DNA of 64,000 nt, from positions 124,001-188,000 of the forward strand of contig NZ_FQUU01000009.1 of assembly GCF_900129295.1 (NCBI RefSeq), read 5' to 3'. The DNA is from Flavisolibacter ginsengisoli DSM 18119. GTDB lineage: Bacteria > Bacteroidota > Bacteroidia > Chitinophagales > Chitinophagaceae. The notes beneath the pieces were generated by a model that had not been told where the DNA came from, did no database searches, and saw only the letters and a list, made by a program, of their open reading frames with translations. Positions 8,843 to 17,884 of the stretch are shown one piece after another. Position 1 is the stretch's first letter. The number at the start of each line of letters is the position of its first letter. Made by a program: the position numbers and the translations under genes.

Positions 8843-9511
8843 TTACATCACCTGGGCCTGGTCACTGATTCCGGTACTTGTAGTAACCGTGTGAGGCTCT
8901 TCTGTATGATCTTTCTTCAATAAGCGCTTTTGGAATAGCAATAATGCTATCACTCCAATGGAAATGGATGCATCTGCAATATTGAAAATTGGGCTGAAGA
9001 ATTCAAATTCATTCCCCCCAATAAAAGGTATCCAAGTCGGAAATGTAGAATGAATCATAGGGAAGTATAACATATCCACTACTTTTCCATGGAGAAAGCT
9101 GCCGTATCCATGAGCAGGAAAAATGGCTGCGATATGTGAATAAGTGCTTTCCTCAAAAATAAGCCCATAGAAAAGACTATCAATTAAGTTTCCCAATGCA
9201 CCTGCATATATCAGTGAGGCGCAAATGATAAAACCCCGGGAGTAATTTTGCTTTACGATCCTTCCCAGGTACCAGGAACCAAATATTACCGCAGCAAGAC
9301 GAAATAATGTAAGCAACATTTTACCCCACTCTCCTCCCAGCTTCCATCCCCAGGCCATGCCTTCATTTTCAATAAAATATAATTTAGCCCAGGGCAAGCC
9401 CAGGATATTGGTAACAGGTCCTAAAGGATAGTTGGTCTTTATCCAGATCTTAAGTACCTGGTCAATAATGATCACTACAGCGATTATAAGTATAGAAGAA
9501 CGGAGCTTCAC
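8843..9511 (-). CDS. lspA: Lipoprotein signal peptidase (signal peptidase II)
   Basis: About 222 residues. An inner-membrane aspartic protease that removes signal peptides from prolipoproteins such as those found in this window. Visible: IIDQVLKIWI in the first membrane segment, GNLIDSLFYG with the first catalytic Asp and FNIADASISIGV with the second. Four membrane segments are expected. It is longer than the roughly 160-residue enterobacterial enzyme because of an insertion between the catalytic motifs and a polar tail, as is common in Bacteroidota. The GTG at 9511 is chosen over an ATG at 9589 because a TATCTTTG promoter box lies between them at 9532-9539. Confidence 0.92.
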   Translation of the reverse strand: MKLRSSILIIAVVIIIDQVLKIWIKTNYPLGPVTNILGLPWAKLYFIENEGMAWGWKLGGEWGKMLLTLFRLAAVIFGSWYLGRIVKQNYSRGFIICASLIYAGALGNLIDSLFYGLIFEESTYSHIAAIFPAHGYGSFLHGKVVDMLYFPMIHSTFPTWIPFIGGNEFEFFSPIFNIADASISIGVIALLLFQKRLLKKDHTEEPHTVTTSTGISDQAQVM

Positions 9512-9531
9512 AATTATTTTTTTAAAGGCAA

Positions 9532-9561
9532 CAAAGATAAGGGGCCAATGCTCAAACCCAA
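9532..9561 (-). promoter_or_regulatory. lspA promoter (TTG -33, TATCTTTG -7)
   Basis: On the minus strand TTG (9559-9561) and TATCTTTG (9532-9539) are separated by 19 bp, matching the Bacteroidota promoter layout. Transcription would begin near 9528, downstream of the ATG at 9589, so that ATG cannot be used from this promoter and the GTG at 9511 is the likely start. Confidence 0.6.
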
Positions 9562-9688
9562 CTGAATAGCCCTGGTAAGCGCATGACAAAGAGAGAGTTT
9601 AAAGAATCTTTATAATATAGGGTTTCAGATCTGTGGTAGCGGCTGAGTAAATGTATAAAACCTGCCATACTCAATTCCCGGGGTGGTA

Positions 9689-12139
9689 TTACTCATGAAA
9701 ATAGATGCGTTTCACTCTTTGCGATACTCCCGTCATGATCTCATATGGGATTGTATTGGCCCAGGAAGCCACTTTTTCTACATCCAGGCCTGGCCCGAAT
9801 ATGATCACCTCATCTCCTTCTTTCACACCAGGAATATCGGTAACATCAACCATGGTCATATCCATACATATTGTTCCTATTACAGGTGCCAGTTTCCCCC
9901 TAATCAGCATATTACCTTTCCCATTTCCAAATTGCCTGGAATATCCATCTGCATAACCCACCCTTATGGTAGCAATTAAAGAGTCGCGATGGACTACTCC
10001 TCGCCTGTTATAGCTAATGGAATCGCCGGCCTTTACCTTTTTCAATTGGGCAATGGTTGAACGCAAAGTGGCAACTACCTGCAGGTTTAATACTTCCTTA
10101 TGACCAGTTTCAATTCCATACAACCCAATCCCAAGTCGCACCATATCCATTTGCAGACCCGGATGCCTTACAATGGCAGCAGAATTTGAAATATGCCGGA
10201 GGAATGAATAGGATATATGATGCTGCAGAATAGTACATGCCTCATCAAATCTTTGCGCCTGCAAAAATGTAAAGGCATCCTGCTCCTGTTCTTCGCTGGC
10301 AGCTAAGTGACTAAAAACAGAGGCTACATAAAACCTATTGTCCCCTGCCAGCTTACTGCCAAGTTCCTCCAGTTCTGTCAGTGCAAAGCCCAGGCGGTTC
10401 ATACCTGTTTCAATTTCTATGTGCACAGGATATTCAATCATAGCCTGCTGCTCCAGGTAGGCTTTGAATTTCGACAGAAGCTCAAAGGAAAAAATAACAG
10501 GTTGCAGGTTATAATCAACAATAGACTGAAAAGAAGACTCCTCTGCATTCATCACCATTACCGGTGTATTGATACCTGCTTTGATCAACTCCACCCCTTC
10601 ATCAGCATATGCTACCCCCAAATAATCAATATTATGATACTGTAGAACACTGGCTATTTCGGCTCCTCCACTTCCATAAGCAAAGGCCTTAACCATGGCC
10701 ATTATTTTAGTTCCAGGGTTTATAATATGTTTATATTCCTTAAGGTTATGAGCCAGCGCATTCAAATTGATTTCCAGTACTGTTTGATGCATTTTCTTTT
10801 CGAATAGCTGTACAATACGCTCAAATCCAAACTTCCGCGCCCCTTTAATTAATATGATCTCTTTATAAAATAAGGAAGAGCGGAATTCGAGGAGAAAATC
10901 CTCAACAGTAGCAAAAGACCGTATATCAATATTCCTGGTAAAGGCTGGCAACAGCTCACCCATCTCCTTACCTATCGTGATCAGTTTTTCTACTTTATAT
11001 TCCTGCAACAGCCGGGCAATAACCTCATACAGATCTTCTTTTGAACGTCCCGTTTCAAAAAAATCTGACAGAATAGCTGTACGCCTCAATCCCGAGCTTT
11101 GCTGTTGCATAAAGTCCAGGGCTATTTTAAGGGATACGGTATCCGCACTGTAGCTATCGTTGACCACCAGGCATTCGTTGATGCCATGCATTAACTGGAG
11201 ACGCATGTCAACGGGGTGAAGATGAACAAATCTCTTTTTAATGACTGCCTCGTCTATTCCCAAATGCAGCAATACACCCAGGCAGCTTATAGCATTTTCT
11301 ATAGAAGCATCATCAGTAAAAGGAATATCAATATTCACTTCTTTACCCTTGTACTTTGCTGTAATAGCCGTTCTTATTGCAAATCGCTGAATGCTACTTA
11401 TAAAAAGATCTGCCTCTTCCTGGTATCCCCAGGTGAATAATAAACTGTCATCCAATTTCCCTTTCAACAAGTCCAAAGGGCCAAATACTATTTTCGCGTC
11501 CTCAAAAAGCTTAAGCTTTTCTGATAATTTTTGATCTCTTGAGGTAAAACCCTCATCATGTGCTTCACCCAAATTGGTGATAAGGCCAATGGTAGGCTGG
11601 ATCATTGCCTTAAGCTGCTCCATCTCCCCGGGCTTTGAAATACCAGCCTCAAACAATCCCAGGTTATTATCATGCCTCATCAGCCACACACTCAGTGCAA
11701 CACCTATTTGAGAATTAAAACTTTTAGGGCTTCTGACTAAATTATATTCTTCATGCAGCAATTGGTACAGCCATTCTTTGACAATGGTTTTGCCATTACT
11801 ACCTGTAATGCCGATGACAGGGTAATGAAAATGTTTCCTGTGGTGTGCTGCTATTTGCTGCAGTGCTGCAAGTACATCTTCAACGATCAGAATGTTGGAA
11901 TGAGTGAACTGTATAGTATCAACCGCTGTTGAAACAATAAAGTTTCGCACTCCTTTTTTGTAGGCTGTAACCAGGAATTTATGGCCGTCATTGTGTTCAG
12001 TCTTCAGTGCAAAGAACAAAGAAGTAGCGGGTTGTTGCAGGCGCCTGGTATCAAAAGCCAGGTGCTCAATATTTGCTTCACCTTCCTGCAGCAGGAAAGT
12101 GCCGTTGATGACATTGCAAAGTTCTTGAACAGTGTACAC
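9689..12139 (-). CDS. murF-alr: Bifunctional MurF-alanine racemase
   Basis: An 816-residue fusion. The N-terminal half (to about residue 455) is MurF, UDP-N-acetylmuramoyl-tripeptide--D-alanyl-D-alanine ligase, with ITGSNGKTIVKEW as the ATP-binding P-loop. The C-terminal half is a PLP-dependent alanine racemase with MAMVKAFAYGSGG carrying the PLP Lys and SYNRRGV and IRVGYADGYSR near the second active-site region. One protein thus makes D-Ala and joins D-Ala-D-Ala to the peptidoglycan precursor. The fusion is typical of Bacteroidota. It starts at GTG (12139) only 5 bp after the TerC-type gene, so the two are probably co-transcribed. Confidence 0.96.
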   Translation of the reverse strand: MYTVQELCNVINGTFLLQEGEANIEHLAFDTRRLQQPATSLFFALKTEHNDGHKFLVTAYKKGVRNFIVSTAVDTIQFTHSNILIVEDVLAALQQIAAHHRKHFHYPVIGITGSNGKTIVKEWLYQLLHEEYNLVRSPKSFNSQIGVALSVWLMRHDNNLGLFEAGISKPGEMEQLKAMIQPTIGLITNLGEAHDEGFTSRDQKLSEKLKLFEDAKIVFGPLDLLKGKLDDSLLFTWGYQEEADLFISSIQRFAIRTAITAKYKGKEVNIDIPFTDDASIENAISCLGVLLHLGIDEAVIKKRFVHLHPVDMRLQLMHGINECLVVNDSYSADTVSLKIALDFMQQQSSGLRRTAILSDFFETGRSKEDLYEVIARLLQEYKVEKLITIGKEMGELLPAFTRNIDIRSFATVEDFLLEFRSSLFYKEIILIKGARKFGFERIVQLFEKKMHQTVLEINLNALAHNLKEYKHIINPGTKIMAMVKAFAYGSGGAEIASVLQYHNIDYLGVAYADEGVELIKAGINTPVMVMNAEESSFQSIVDYNLQPVIFSFELLSKFKAYLEQQAMIEYPVHIEIETGMNRLGFALTELEELGSKLAGDNRFYVASVFSHLAASEEQEQDAFTFLQAQRFDEACTILQHHISYSFLRHISNSAAIVRHPGLQMDMVRLGIGLYGIETGHKEVLNLQVVATLRSTIAQLKKVKAGDSISYNRRGVVHRDSLIATIRVGYADGYSRQFGNGKGNMLIRGKLAPVIGTICMDMTMVDVTDIPGVKEGDEVIIFGPGLDVEKVASWANTIPYEIMTGVSQRVKRIYFHE

Positions 12140-12144
12140 GATAA

Positions 12145-13077
12145 TTATTTTTTCTCTTCCCTGTCATTATCCATCTGGATGGAATAAATAACTGAACCAA
12201 CCAGGCAAACTACGATTACTATCAGTGAAATATAAACAGGTACCTTGATGCCAAAATATTCTGCAAGCATCTTTCCCCCAATAAAGATCAGTACTATCGC
12301 GATGCCCTGTTGCAAATAGTCGAACTTATTGACCGCCCCCTTCAACAAAAAGAATAAGGATCGCAATCCTAACACAGCAAAAATATTACTGGTATAAATG
12401 ACCAGTTTATTCTGCGAAATGGCAAAAACAGCTGGAATACTATCCAGTGCAAATACGATATCAGTTGTGGCCAATAACACCACTACGACAAACATATTGG
12501 TATAAAACCTTTTGCCATCTTTCCTTACGGTTAATTTGCCGCTGACATCATGGTGAATGATCGGAAAGAACCTGTTAAGGAATTTATATACGGGGTTATT
12601 GCCCGGGTCAAATCCATCATCATGTTTTACAGTAAATATTTTAATGCCTGTATATACAAGGAAAGCCCCGAATAAATACAATATCCAGTGAAAGTTTTCT
12701 ACCAGCGCCACCCCGATGGATATAAAAATGATCCTGAAAACAATAGCCATCATTATACCAATCATCAACGCCCTTGCCACATGGTCTTTACGAATCCTGA
12801 AGAATGTGAAAATGAGTATGAAAACAAATATATTATCAATACTAAGGCTCCATTCCATGAGGTAAGCACTTATGTATTCAATGGCAACATTGGTTCTTTC
12901 ATAGAACCACAAAAAGCCAAAGAAAGCAAATGCAAGCGAAACCCAGAAAGCTGTTTGAATCAAGGCTTTTTTGATAGTGATCTCAGTAGAAGTCTTACTA
13001 ACTAACCCCAGGTCAATAATCACAGCGATCAATAAAACAATTCCAAACACCAGGTAAGTTATCTGATCCGTCGTCAT
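12145..13077 (-). CDS. TerC/Alx family integral membrane protein
   Basis: A 310-residue protein with about nine membrane segments. It has the TerC signature features: EWSLSIDNIFVFILIF (about residue 75, acidic residues within a membrane segment) and ATTDIVFALDSIPAVFAIS about residue 205. The family includes Alx and TerC; members have been linked to manganese export, pH response and tellurium resistance. Metal export is likely here but not shown. The C terminus is charged (NDREEKK). The murF-alr gene follows at 5 bp; gldG ends 54 bp upstream. Confidence 0.88.
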   Translation of the reverse strand: MTTDQITYLVFGIVLLIAVIIDLGLVSKTSTEITIKKALIQTAFWVSLAFAFFGFLWFYERTNVAIEYISAYLMEWSLSIDNIFVFILIFTFFRIRKDHVARALMIGIMMAIVFRIIFISIGVALVENFHWILYLFGAFLVYTGIKIFTVKHDDGFDPGNNPVYKFLNRFFPIIHHDVSGKLTVRKDGKRFYTNMFVVVVLLATTDIVFALDSIPAVFAISQNKLVIYTSNIFAVLGLRSLFFLLKGAVNKFDYLQQGIAIVLIFIGGKMLAEYFGIKVPVYISLIVIVVCLVGSVIYSIQMDNDREEKK

Positions 13078-13131
13078 ACTTCTTTAATATCCTTTAAACC
13101 GATAAAGATAATGAAGGCAAAATATAGCCTG

Positions 13132-14826
13132 CTATGAAGCGAACCGCCTTTTACGCACAAGCTGGTATAACCATCCGAATATGATCACCAGCAAAATGGG
13201 CAATACTATAGTGATAAGCTGCCATTTGGTCTTTTCGGCTTCCACTTTTTTACTATCCAGCAATCTTAAAACGATCTCTTTATTGCGTGTAGCAATAATG
13301 GTGCTTTTACTGGTAAGGTATTCAAGACTATTCAATAAAAAATCGCGGTTGGCAAACTGGTATTCATACTGTGAGCCCATGGTATAAAGATTCATTCCCA
13401 TTGGCAAAGGCCCCTGTTTTGGAGAAACATCATTCAAAACAATATCACCATCAGCTACAACGATCATTTTATTCTCGGTAGCATTGGCATCCCTGAATCC
13501 ACCGTAAGCAGCAAGGCTGTCTCTTTGCACCTTTCCTACCCGGCCCCGGTAAAAGGAGGTAAATCTTCCTTCCAGCAGTACGGCAGCCGGAACATCCTTC
13601 ATCTTATACTGGGCATCCTCTGGGGCATTTCGGTTCTCATTGGGGCTTATCAAAACCGGGGTGGCCATGATACGTGAATTGGCAGAACTCTGTAATAAAA
13701 AGGTTTTCCTTATACCCGCTGTTTCTATAGTATCTATTGTATTCACAAACCTGCCGGCCACAAGCCCCAGGTTCTTATTAATGATATGGTTGTTATGTGA
13801 TTCAAATAATGGATAGTAATTCCAATGCAGGAATTCATACTGAGGATTAGAAGCGTTGCCTCCTACAGCAAAAGGCATGAAATCGCACTGCAGGTCCATC
13901 AACAGGTCAGGATTGATGCGCACCCCATAATTAAACAGCAGATCCTGTATGTTCAGGTTGCGGTCGTAGGCTATCAATTCAGATTTAAAGCTCAGGCTAT
14001 CTTGTTCTGCATGCAGCGCGTCAATGAACCAAAGCACTTTTCCACCCCTCATAATGTATTGATCGATCTTCAGTTTCTCCGCATCAGTGAAAGATTCCTG
14101 GGGCTTTACCACCATTAAGGCCTTCATGGTATCAGGAATAGATGCCTGGCTTTTGAGGTCAAATGTGAAAAGCTTATACCCATTATTGACCACCTGTTGC
14201 AGGTCATAGGTACGTGCATCAACAGGTTCACCATTTCCTGTAGCATAGGCAATAAATGGCTTTTCGGGGTGTATCATTTTGTCAATTGTTTTGACAAACT
14301 GGTATTCCATCATGGCCTCTGCATTATTTAATTCTGCAGGAGAAATATTTCTTTTGCTGCTTTGAAACAGGTTTACAAGAGCGCTTTCACCATTATAGTG
14401 CAATAACGCATACGGATAAACGATCTTGTTCTCTTCTCCCGATTTCACCTGTACATTCAAATTTATTGGTGCAGCGCCCATAGCCTGGAGGGAATCTCCC
14501 CAGCTTTTCCCCGTCCCTGCTTCAGTTTCAGGAGATATAAAATGATATTGAAGTTTGGAGCCGCTGTTATCCCTAAGTACACTTAAAAACTCATTGGTGG
14601 AAGTGCTTAATCTTCGGAATTCAGCCGGAAAATCACCCTTTAAAAAAACATCCACAGTGAGTGGCTTCTCCAATCCGCGAAGAAGTTCCTTTGTAGTAGG
14701 TGTTACCGAATACCTTTTATCTTCCGTCAGGTCAACACGAAAATGTGCAAAAGCTGCTATAATGTTGATGACCACTACACTTAACACCAGTCCTATCCAC
14801 CAGGCTATATGTCTGTTATTTCTCAC
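13132..14826 (-). CDS. gldG: Gliding motility ABC transporter substrate-binding-like protein GldG
   Basis: A 564-residue protein with one N-terminal membrane segment (about residues 8-28), a large extracytoplasmic domain starting with FRVDLTEDKRYSVTP and a C-terminal membrane helix (LITIVLPILLVIIFGWLYQL) followed by a basic tail. This layout and the opening motif match GldG of Bacteroidota and the ABC-2-associated substrate-binding family. It works with GldF and the ATPase GldA (not in this window) in gliding. The GTG start overlaps the gldF stop in the four bases GTGA, showing translational coupling. Confidence 0.92.
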   Translation of the reverse strand: MRNNRHIAWWIGLVLSVVVINIIAAFAHFRVDLTEDKRYSVTPTTKELLRGLEKPLTVDVFLKGDFPAEFRRLSTSTNEFLSVLRDNSGSKLQYHFISPETEAGTGKSWGDSLQAMGAAPINLNVQVKSGEENKIVYPYALLHYNGESALVNLFQSSKRNISPAELNNAEAMMEYQFVKTIDKMIHPEKPFIAYATGNGEPVDARTYDLQQVVNNGYKLFTFDLKSQASIPDTMKALMVVKPQESFTDAEKLKIDQYIMRGGKVLWFIDALHAEQDSLSFKSELIAYDRNLNIQDLLFNYGVRINPDLLMDLQCDFMPFAVGGNASNPQYEFLHWNYYPLFESHNNHIINKNLGLVAGRFVNTIDTIETAGIRKTFLLQSSANSRIMATPVLISPNENRNAPEDAQYKMKDVPAAVLLEGRFTSFYRGRVGKVQRDSLAAYGGFRDANATENKMIVVADGDIVLNDVSPKQGPLPMGMNLYTMGSQYEYQFANRDFLLNSLEYLTSKSTIIATRNKEIVLRLLDSKKVEAEKTKWQLITIVLPILLVIIFGWLYQLVRKRRFAS

Positions 14827-15542
14827 CGCTTTTGTAAGTTTTGTCTTGTAACCAATAAAAAGAATATGACCAGGCTGGCAAAATAAACTATGTCTCTGGT
14901 ATCTATCACACCCCTGCTGATGCTTTGATAGTGGCTGTTGATCCCTACCAGGCTGATATAATATCCGGCACTTCCACTAAACATTGGCAGTTGACTGATG
15001 GCATCAAACCCAAAGTATAGTAAAATGCAGGCTACCAGGGTTATAATGAATGACACCACAGAGTTGGTAGTAAAACTGCTCACGCAAATACCGATTGAAG
15101 TAAAAACAGCTGTAAGCAATAAAAGCCCAATGTAAGATCCTGCCGCCGCACCCGAATCAATGCCTGTAGAAGAGGCAAGGTGATTGATGGTAAAATAATA
15201 CACCAGCGTTGGAATAAGTGCTATCACTGCTACTACCAGGCTTCCCAGGAACTTCCCGGAAACAATTTGCCATTGGCTTAATGGACGTGTTTGCAGAATC
15301 TCAAAAGTACCCCCCTTAAATTCTTCCGAAAAGCTGCGCATGGTAATGGCGGCCACCAAAAAAAGGAGTATCCACGGCGCAAAAGAAAAGAAATCGTCCA
15401 GCGTTGCATACCCACTTTCAAATATGTTATTTCTAAAAACAAATAGCACCAGTCCGTTCACCAGCAAAAAAACTATGATGGCAATATAGCCGGTCAGGCT
15501 ACTAAAAAACTGTCGTAATTCCTTTTTACAAATTGGCCACAT
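14823..15542 (-). CDS. gldF: Gliding motility ABC transporter permease GldF
   Basis: A 239-residue ABC-2-type permease with six membrane segments. It begins MWPICKKELRQFFSS and contains MRSFSEEFKGGTFEILQTRPLSQWQIVSGKF, carrying the cytoplasmic EExxGT/LLTxP-type loop of this permease family. It pairs with GldG directly downstream (4-bp overlap). An ATG at 15581 would add 13 hydrophobic residues; the start at 15542 fits the family better. The two genes are separated from the Fe-S carrier gene by a terminator. Confidence 0.91.
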   Translation of the reverse strand: MWPICKKELRQFFSSLTGYIAIIVFLLVNGLVLFVFRNNIFESGYATLDDFFSFAPWILLFLVAAITMRSFSEEFKGGTFEILQTRPLSQWQIVSGKFLGSLVVAVIALIPTLVYYFTINHLASSTGIDSGAAAGSYIGLLLLTAVFTSIGICVSSFTTNSVVSFIITLVACILLYFGFDAISQLPMFSGSAGYYISLVGINSHYQSISRGVIDTRDIVYFASLVIFFLLVTRQNLQKR

Positions 15543-15613
15543 GTAAATGAAAATGAAAAATGTAAAATGCAAAATAAGCATTCTGCCTTAACTCTACCGT
15601 AAATTAGGAGGTA

Positions 15614-15638
15614 TAAAAAAAGCTCCCGGGAGGAGCTT
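15614..15638 (-). terminator. Terminator behind the A-type Fe-S carrier gene
   Basis: A 7-bp stem (AAGCTCC 15620-15626, GGAGCTT 15632-15638, loop CGGGA) followed on the minus strand by seven T residues (15614-15620). It stands between the Fe-S carrier gene and gldF. An AT-rich stretch on the other side could let it also work on the plus strand. Confidence 0.75.
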
Positions 15639-15673
15639 ATAATTTTTTTAATAACAGGAATACAAAGTACATA

Positions 15674-16024
15674 CTAGACAGCAAAGCTTTCCCCACAACC
15701 ACAGGTCCTGGTGGCATTTGGATTATTAAAGTAAAATCCTTTGCCATTTAATCCTTCTGAAAATTCAAGCGTTGTATTTACCAGGTATAAAAAACTTTTC
15801 AGGTCAGTCACCACTTTCACACCTTCATTATCAAACACCTGGTCCATAGGCTTTGATACATTATCAAAATCAAGCTTATAGCTTAGTCCAGAACAACCAC
15901 CACCTACCACGCTCACCCTGATGAAATAGGAAGGGTCTTTATCATAACCTTCTTCTTTCATGATCTGTGCTATTCTTTCCTTAGCCTTTTCACTTATAAA
16001 TATTGCATTATCCGTGTTTACCAT
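15674..16024 (-). CDS. A-type iron-sulfur cluster carrier (HesB/IscA/ErpA family)
   Basis: A 116-residue Fe-S carrier protein. The three family cysteines are present in GGGCSGLSY (about residue 44) and the C-terminal TCGCGESFAV. It probably receives clusters from a scaffold and hands them to apoproteins in the cytoplasm. The cysteine desulfurase gene lies 124 bp upstream on the same strand, consistent with a shared pathway. Whether it is IscA, SufA or ErpA cannot be decided by sequence alone. Confidence 0.93.
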   Translation of the reverse strand: MVNTDNAIFISEKAKERIAQIMKEEGYDKDPSYFIRVSVVGGGCSGLSYKLDFDNVSKPMDQVFDNEGVKVVTDLKSFLYLVNTTLEFSEGLNGKGFYFNNPNATRTCGCGESFAV

Positions 16025-16148
16025 AATTCGTATTCAGTATGTAAAATTAGAAAACGCTGCAACAATTAAACCTATTTCTCTATTTTTTAACGTAACAGTA
16101 GCTCTTACCTGTATTATATTACTAATTCCAGGTAATTAGCCGATTTTA

Positions 16149-17333
16149 TTATCTGGAATTCCTGTTTTCCCATAGCGGGCTCATTTCACGAAGGTTATTG
16201 ACTACTCCGGAAACTTTTTCTATCGTGTATGCGATTTCCTCTTCGGTGGTATTCCTTCCAAGCCCAAATCTTAAGGAACTATGGGCCAGTTCATCACTTA
16301 ATCCCAAAGCCTTTAATACATAAGATGGTTCAATAGAAGCAGAAGTACAGGCAGATCCGGAAGAAATAGCAATTTCCTTATTGATTCCCATCAAAAGGGC
16401 TTCTCCTTCCACATGCTGAAATGAAATATTCGTCATATGAGGTAACCTGTTTTCAGTATCCCCATTTACAAAAGTTTGATCCAGTAGCAGCAATTCATGT
16501 TCTAAAAGGTCTCTCATTTTCCTGAGTCGATTACTTTCTTCCAGCATTTCCAACTGCGCTAGTTCAGCCGCCTTGCCGAGACCTACAATGCCGGGCACAT
16601 TCAGTGTTCCGCTTCGCATACCCCGCTCATGCCCACCACCATCCATTTGACACGCCAGCCGAACTCTTGGGTCCCTCCTCCTTACATACAAAGCCCCTAC
16701 ACCCTTTGGACCATACATTTTATGAGCAGTTAAAGCCAACAGGTCTATTTGATCCTTATTGACATCAACAGGTATTTTTCCTACGGCTTGCGTGGCATCC
16801 GTAAAAAATAATATACCGTGCTTTCTTGCCAGTTCGCTGATGGCTTTTACAGGCATTATTGTACCAATTTCATTATTGGCATACATAATAGATATAAGTA
16901 TGGTACCTGGCCTTATAGCAGCTTCCAGGTCCTTTAGGTCTATGGACCCGTTAGGAAGCACGGGCAAATAACTTACCTCAATGCCAAGCTTTTCCAGGTG
17001 CTTACAGGTATCGAGTACCGCTTTATGTTCAATAGCGCATGTAATGATATGGTTACCTTTTGAAGCATACATTTCGCAGGCTCCTTTAATTGCCAGGTTA
17101 TCTGCCTCCGTGGCTCCAGAGGTAAATACAATCTCCTTTGGTTCTGCCCCTATCAAATTTGCCACTTGCTCCCTGGCATAGTCCACCGCTGCTTCTGCCC
17201 GCCAGCCAAATGCATGGTGACGGCTTGCGGCATTGCCAAAATGTTCTGAAAAATAAGGCAACATGGCTTCCACCACCCGTGGATCACAGGGTGTAGTTGC
17301 ATTATGGTCAAGGTATATGGGCAATTCCAGCAT
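16149..17333 (-). CDS. Cysteine desulfurase (NifS/IscS family)
   Basis: A 394-residue class V aminotransferase-fold PLP enzyme that takes sulfur from L-cysteine for Fe-S clusters and thio-modifications. Seen: [12 protein letters not shown] at the N terminus, [15 protein letters not shown], the PLP-Lys motif [17 protein letters not shown] (about residue 200), and the catalytic-Cys loop [21 protein letters not shown] (about residue 330), which places it in the group I (IscS/NifS) branch. It is followed by the A-type carrier gene. A TAAATTTG promoter box lies 17 bp upstream. Confidence 0.95.
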   Translation of the reverse strand: MLELPIYLDHNATTPCDPRVVEAMLPYFSEHFGNAASRHHAFGWRAEAAVDYAREQVANLIGAEPKEIVFTSGATEADNLAIKGACEMYASKGNHIITCAIEHKAVLDTCKHLEKLGIEVSYLPVLPNGSIDLKDLEAAIRPGTILISIMYANNEIGTIMPVKAISELARKHGILFFTDATQAVGKIPVDVNKDQIDLLALTAHKMYGPKGVGALYVRRRDPRVRLACQMDGGGHERGMRSGTLNVPGIVGLGKAAELAQLEMLEESNRLRKMRDLLEHELLLLDQTFVNGDTENRLPHMTNISFQHVEGEALLMGINKEIAISSGSACTSASIEPSYVLKALGLSDELAHSSLRFGLGRNTTEEEIAYTIEKVSGVVNNLREMSPLWENRNSR

Positions 17334-17350
17334 AAGTTATTCTCTCTTTA

Positions 17351-17358
17351 CAAATTTA
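17351..17358 (-). promoter_or_regulatory. -7 promoter element (TAAATTTG) of the cysteine desulfurase gene
   Basis: On the minus strand TAAATTTG is a perfect TAnnTTTG match, 17 bp before the ATG at 17333. No -33 TTTG at ideal spacing; a TTG lies 24 bp further up. Confidence 0.5.
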
Positions 17359-17444
17359 CCGCATCTCCTGTTTAACCATAATCAACTTAAATATATACTT
17401 TTAAAAAGCCTTGCTTACTTAACAATAAAATCCTGCAAAGTATC

Positions 17445-17855
17445 ATGTTGAAAGTTGAACATATAGGAATTGCTGTACAATCACTCTCCGGTTCCATCCC
17501 ATTATTTGAAAGCCTGCTGAACACTGAATGCTACAAAAAAGAAAATGTTGCCTCCGAAAAAGTGATCACGGCCTTTTTCAGGCAGGGAGACACGAAGATC
17601 GAATTACTGGAATCTGAAACAGAGGACGGGGTCATCAAAAAATTTATTGATAAAAAAGGAGAAGGCATCCACCATATCGCCTTTGAGGTGACAGATATTA
17701 ACCAGGAGATGGAGAGGCTTGAGAAGGCCGGGTTTATATTATTGAATCAAACCCCTAAACGTGGCGCGGATAATAAACTGGTTTGCTTCATTCATCCTAA
17801 AACTGCCAATGGTGTTTTAATTGAACTGTGCCAGGAAATAAAGGATCCTTTATAA
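17445..17855 (+). CDS. mce: Methylmalonyl-CoA epimerase
   Basis: A 136-residue vicinal-oxygen-chelate protein that interconverts (R)- and (S)-methylmalonyl-CoA. The metal-binding positions are visible in VEHIGIAVQSL (residue 5 His), GIHHIAFEVTD (about residue 75) and GVLIELCQE near the end. It links propionyl-CoA and succinyl-CoA metabolism together with a B12-dependent mutase; a free B12-binding subunit is at 5140-5559, but a full methylmalonyl-CoA mutase is not in the window. The gene is divergent from the cysteine desulfurase. Confidence 0.92.
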   Translation: MLKVEHIGIAVQSLSGSIPLFESLLNTECYKKENVASEKVITAFFRQGDTKIELLESETEDGVIKKFIDKKGEGIHHIAFEVTDINQEMERLEKAGFILLNQTPKRGADNKLVCFIHPKTANGVLIELCQEIKDPL

Positions 17856-17884
17856 TATAGGGATCACATTCCGTTCAGAGCTCT

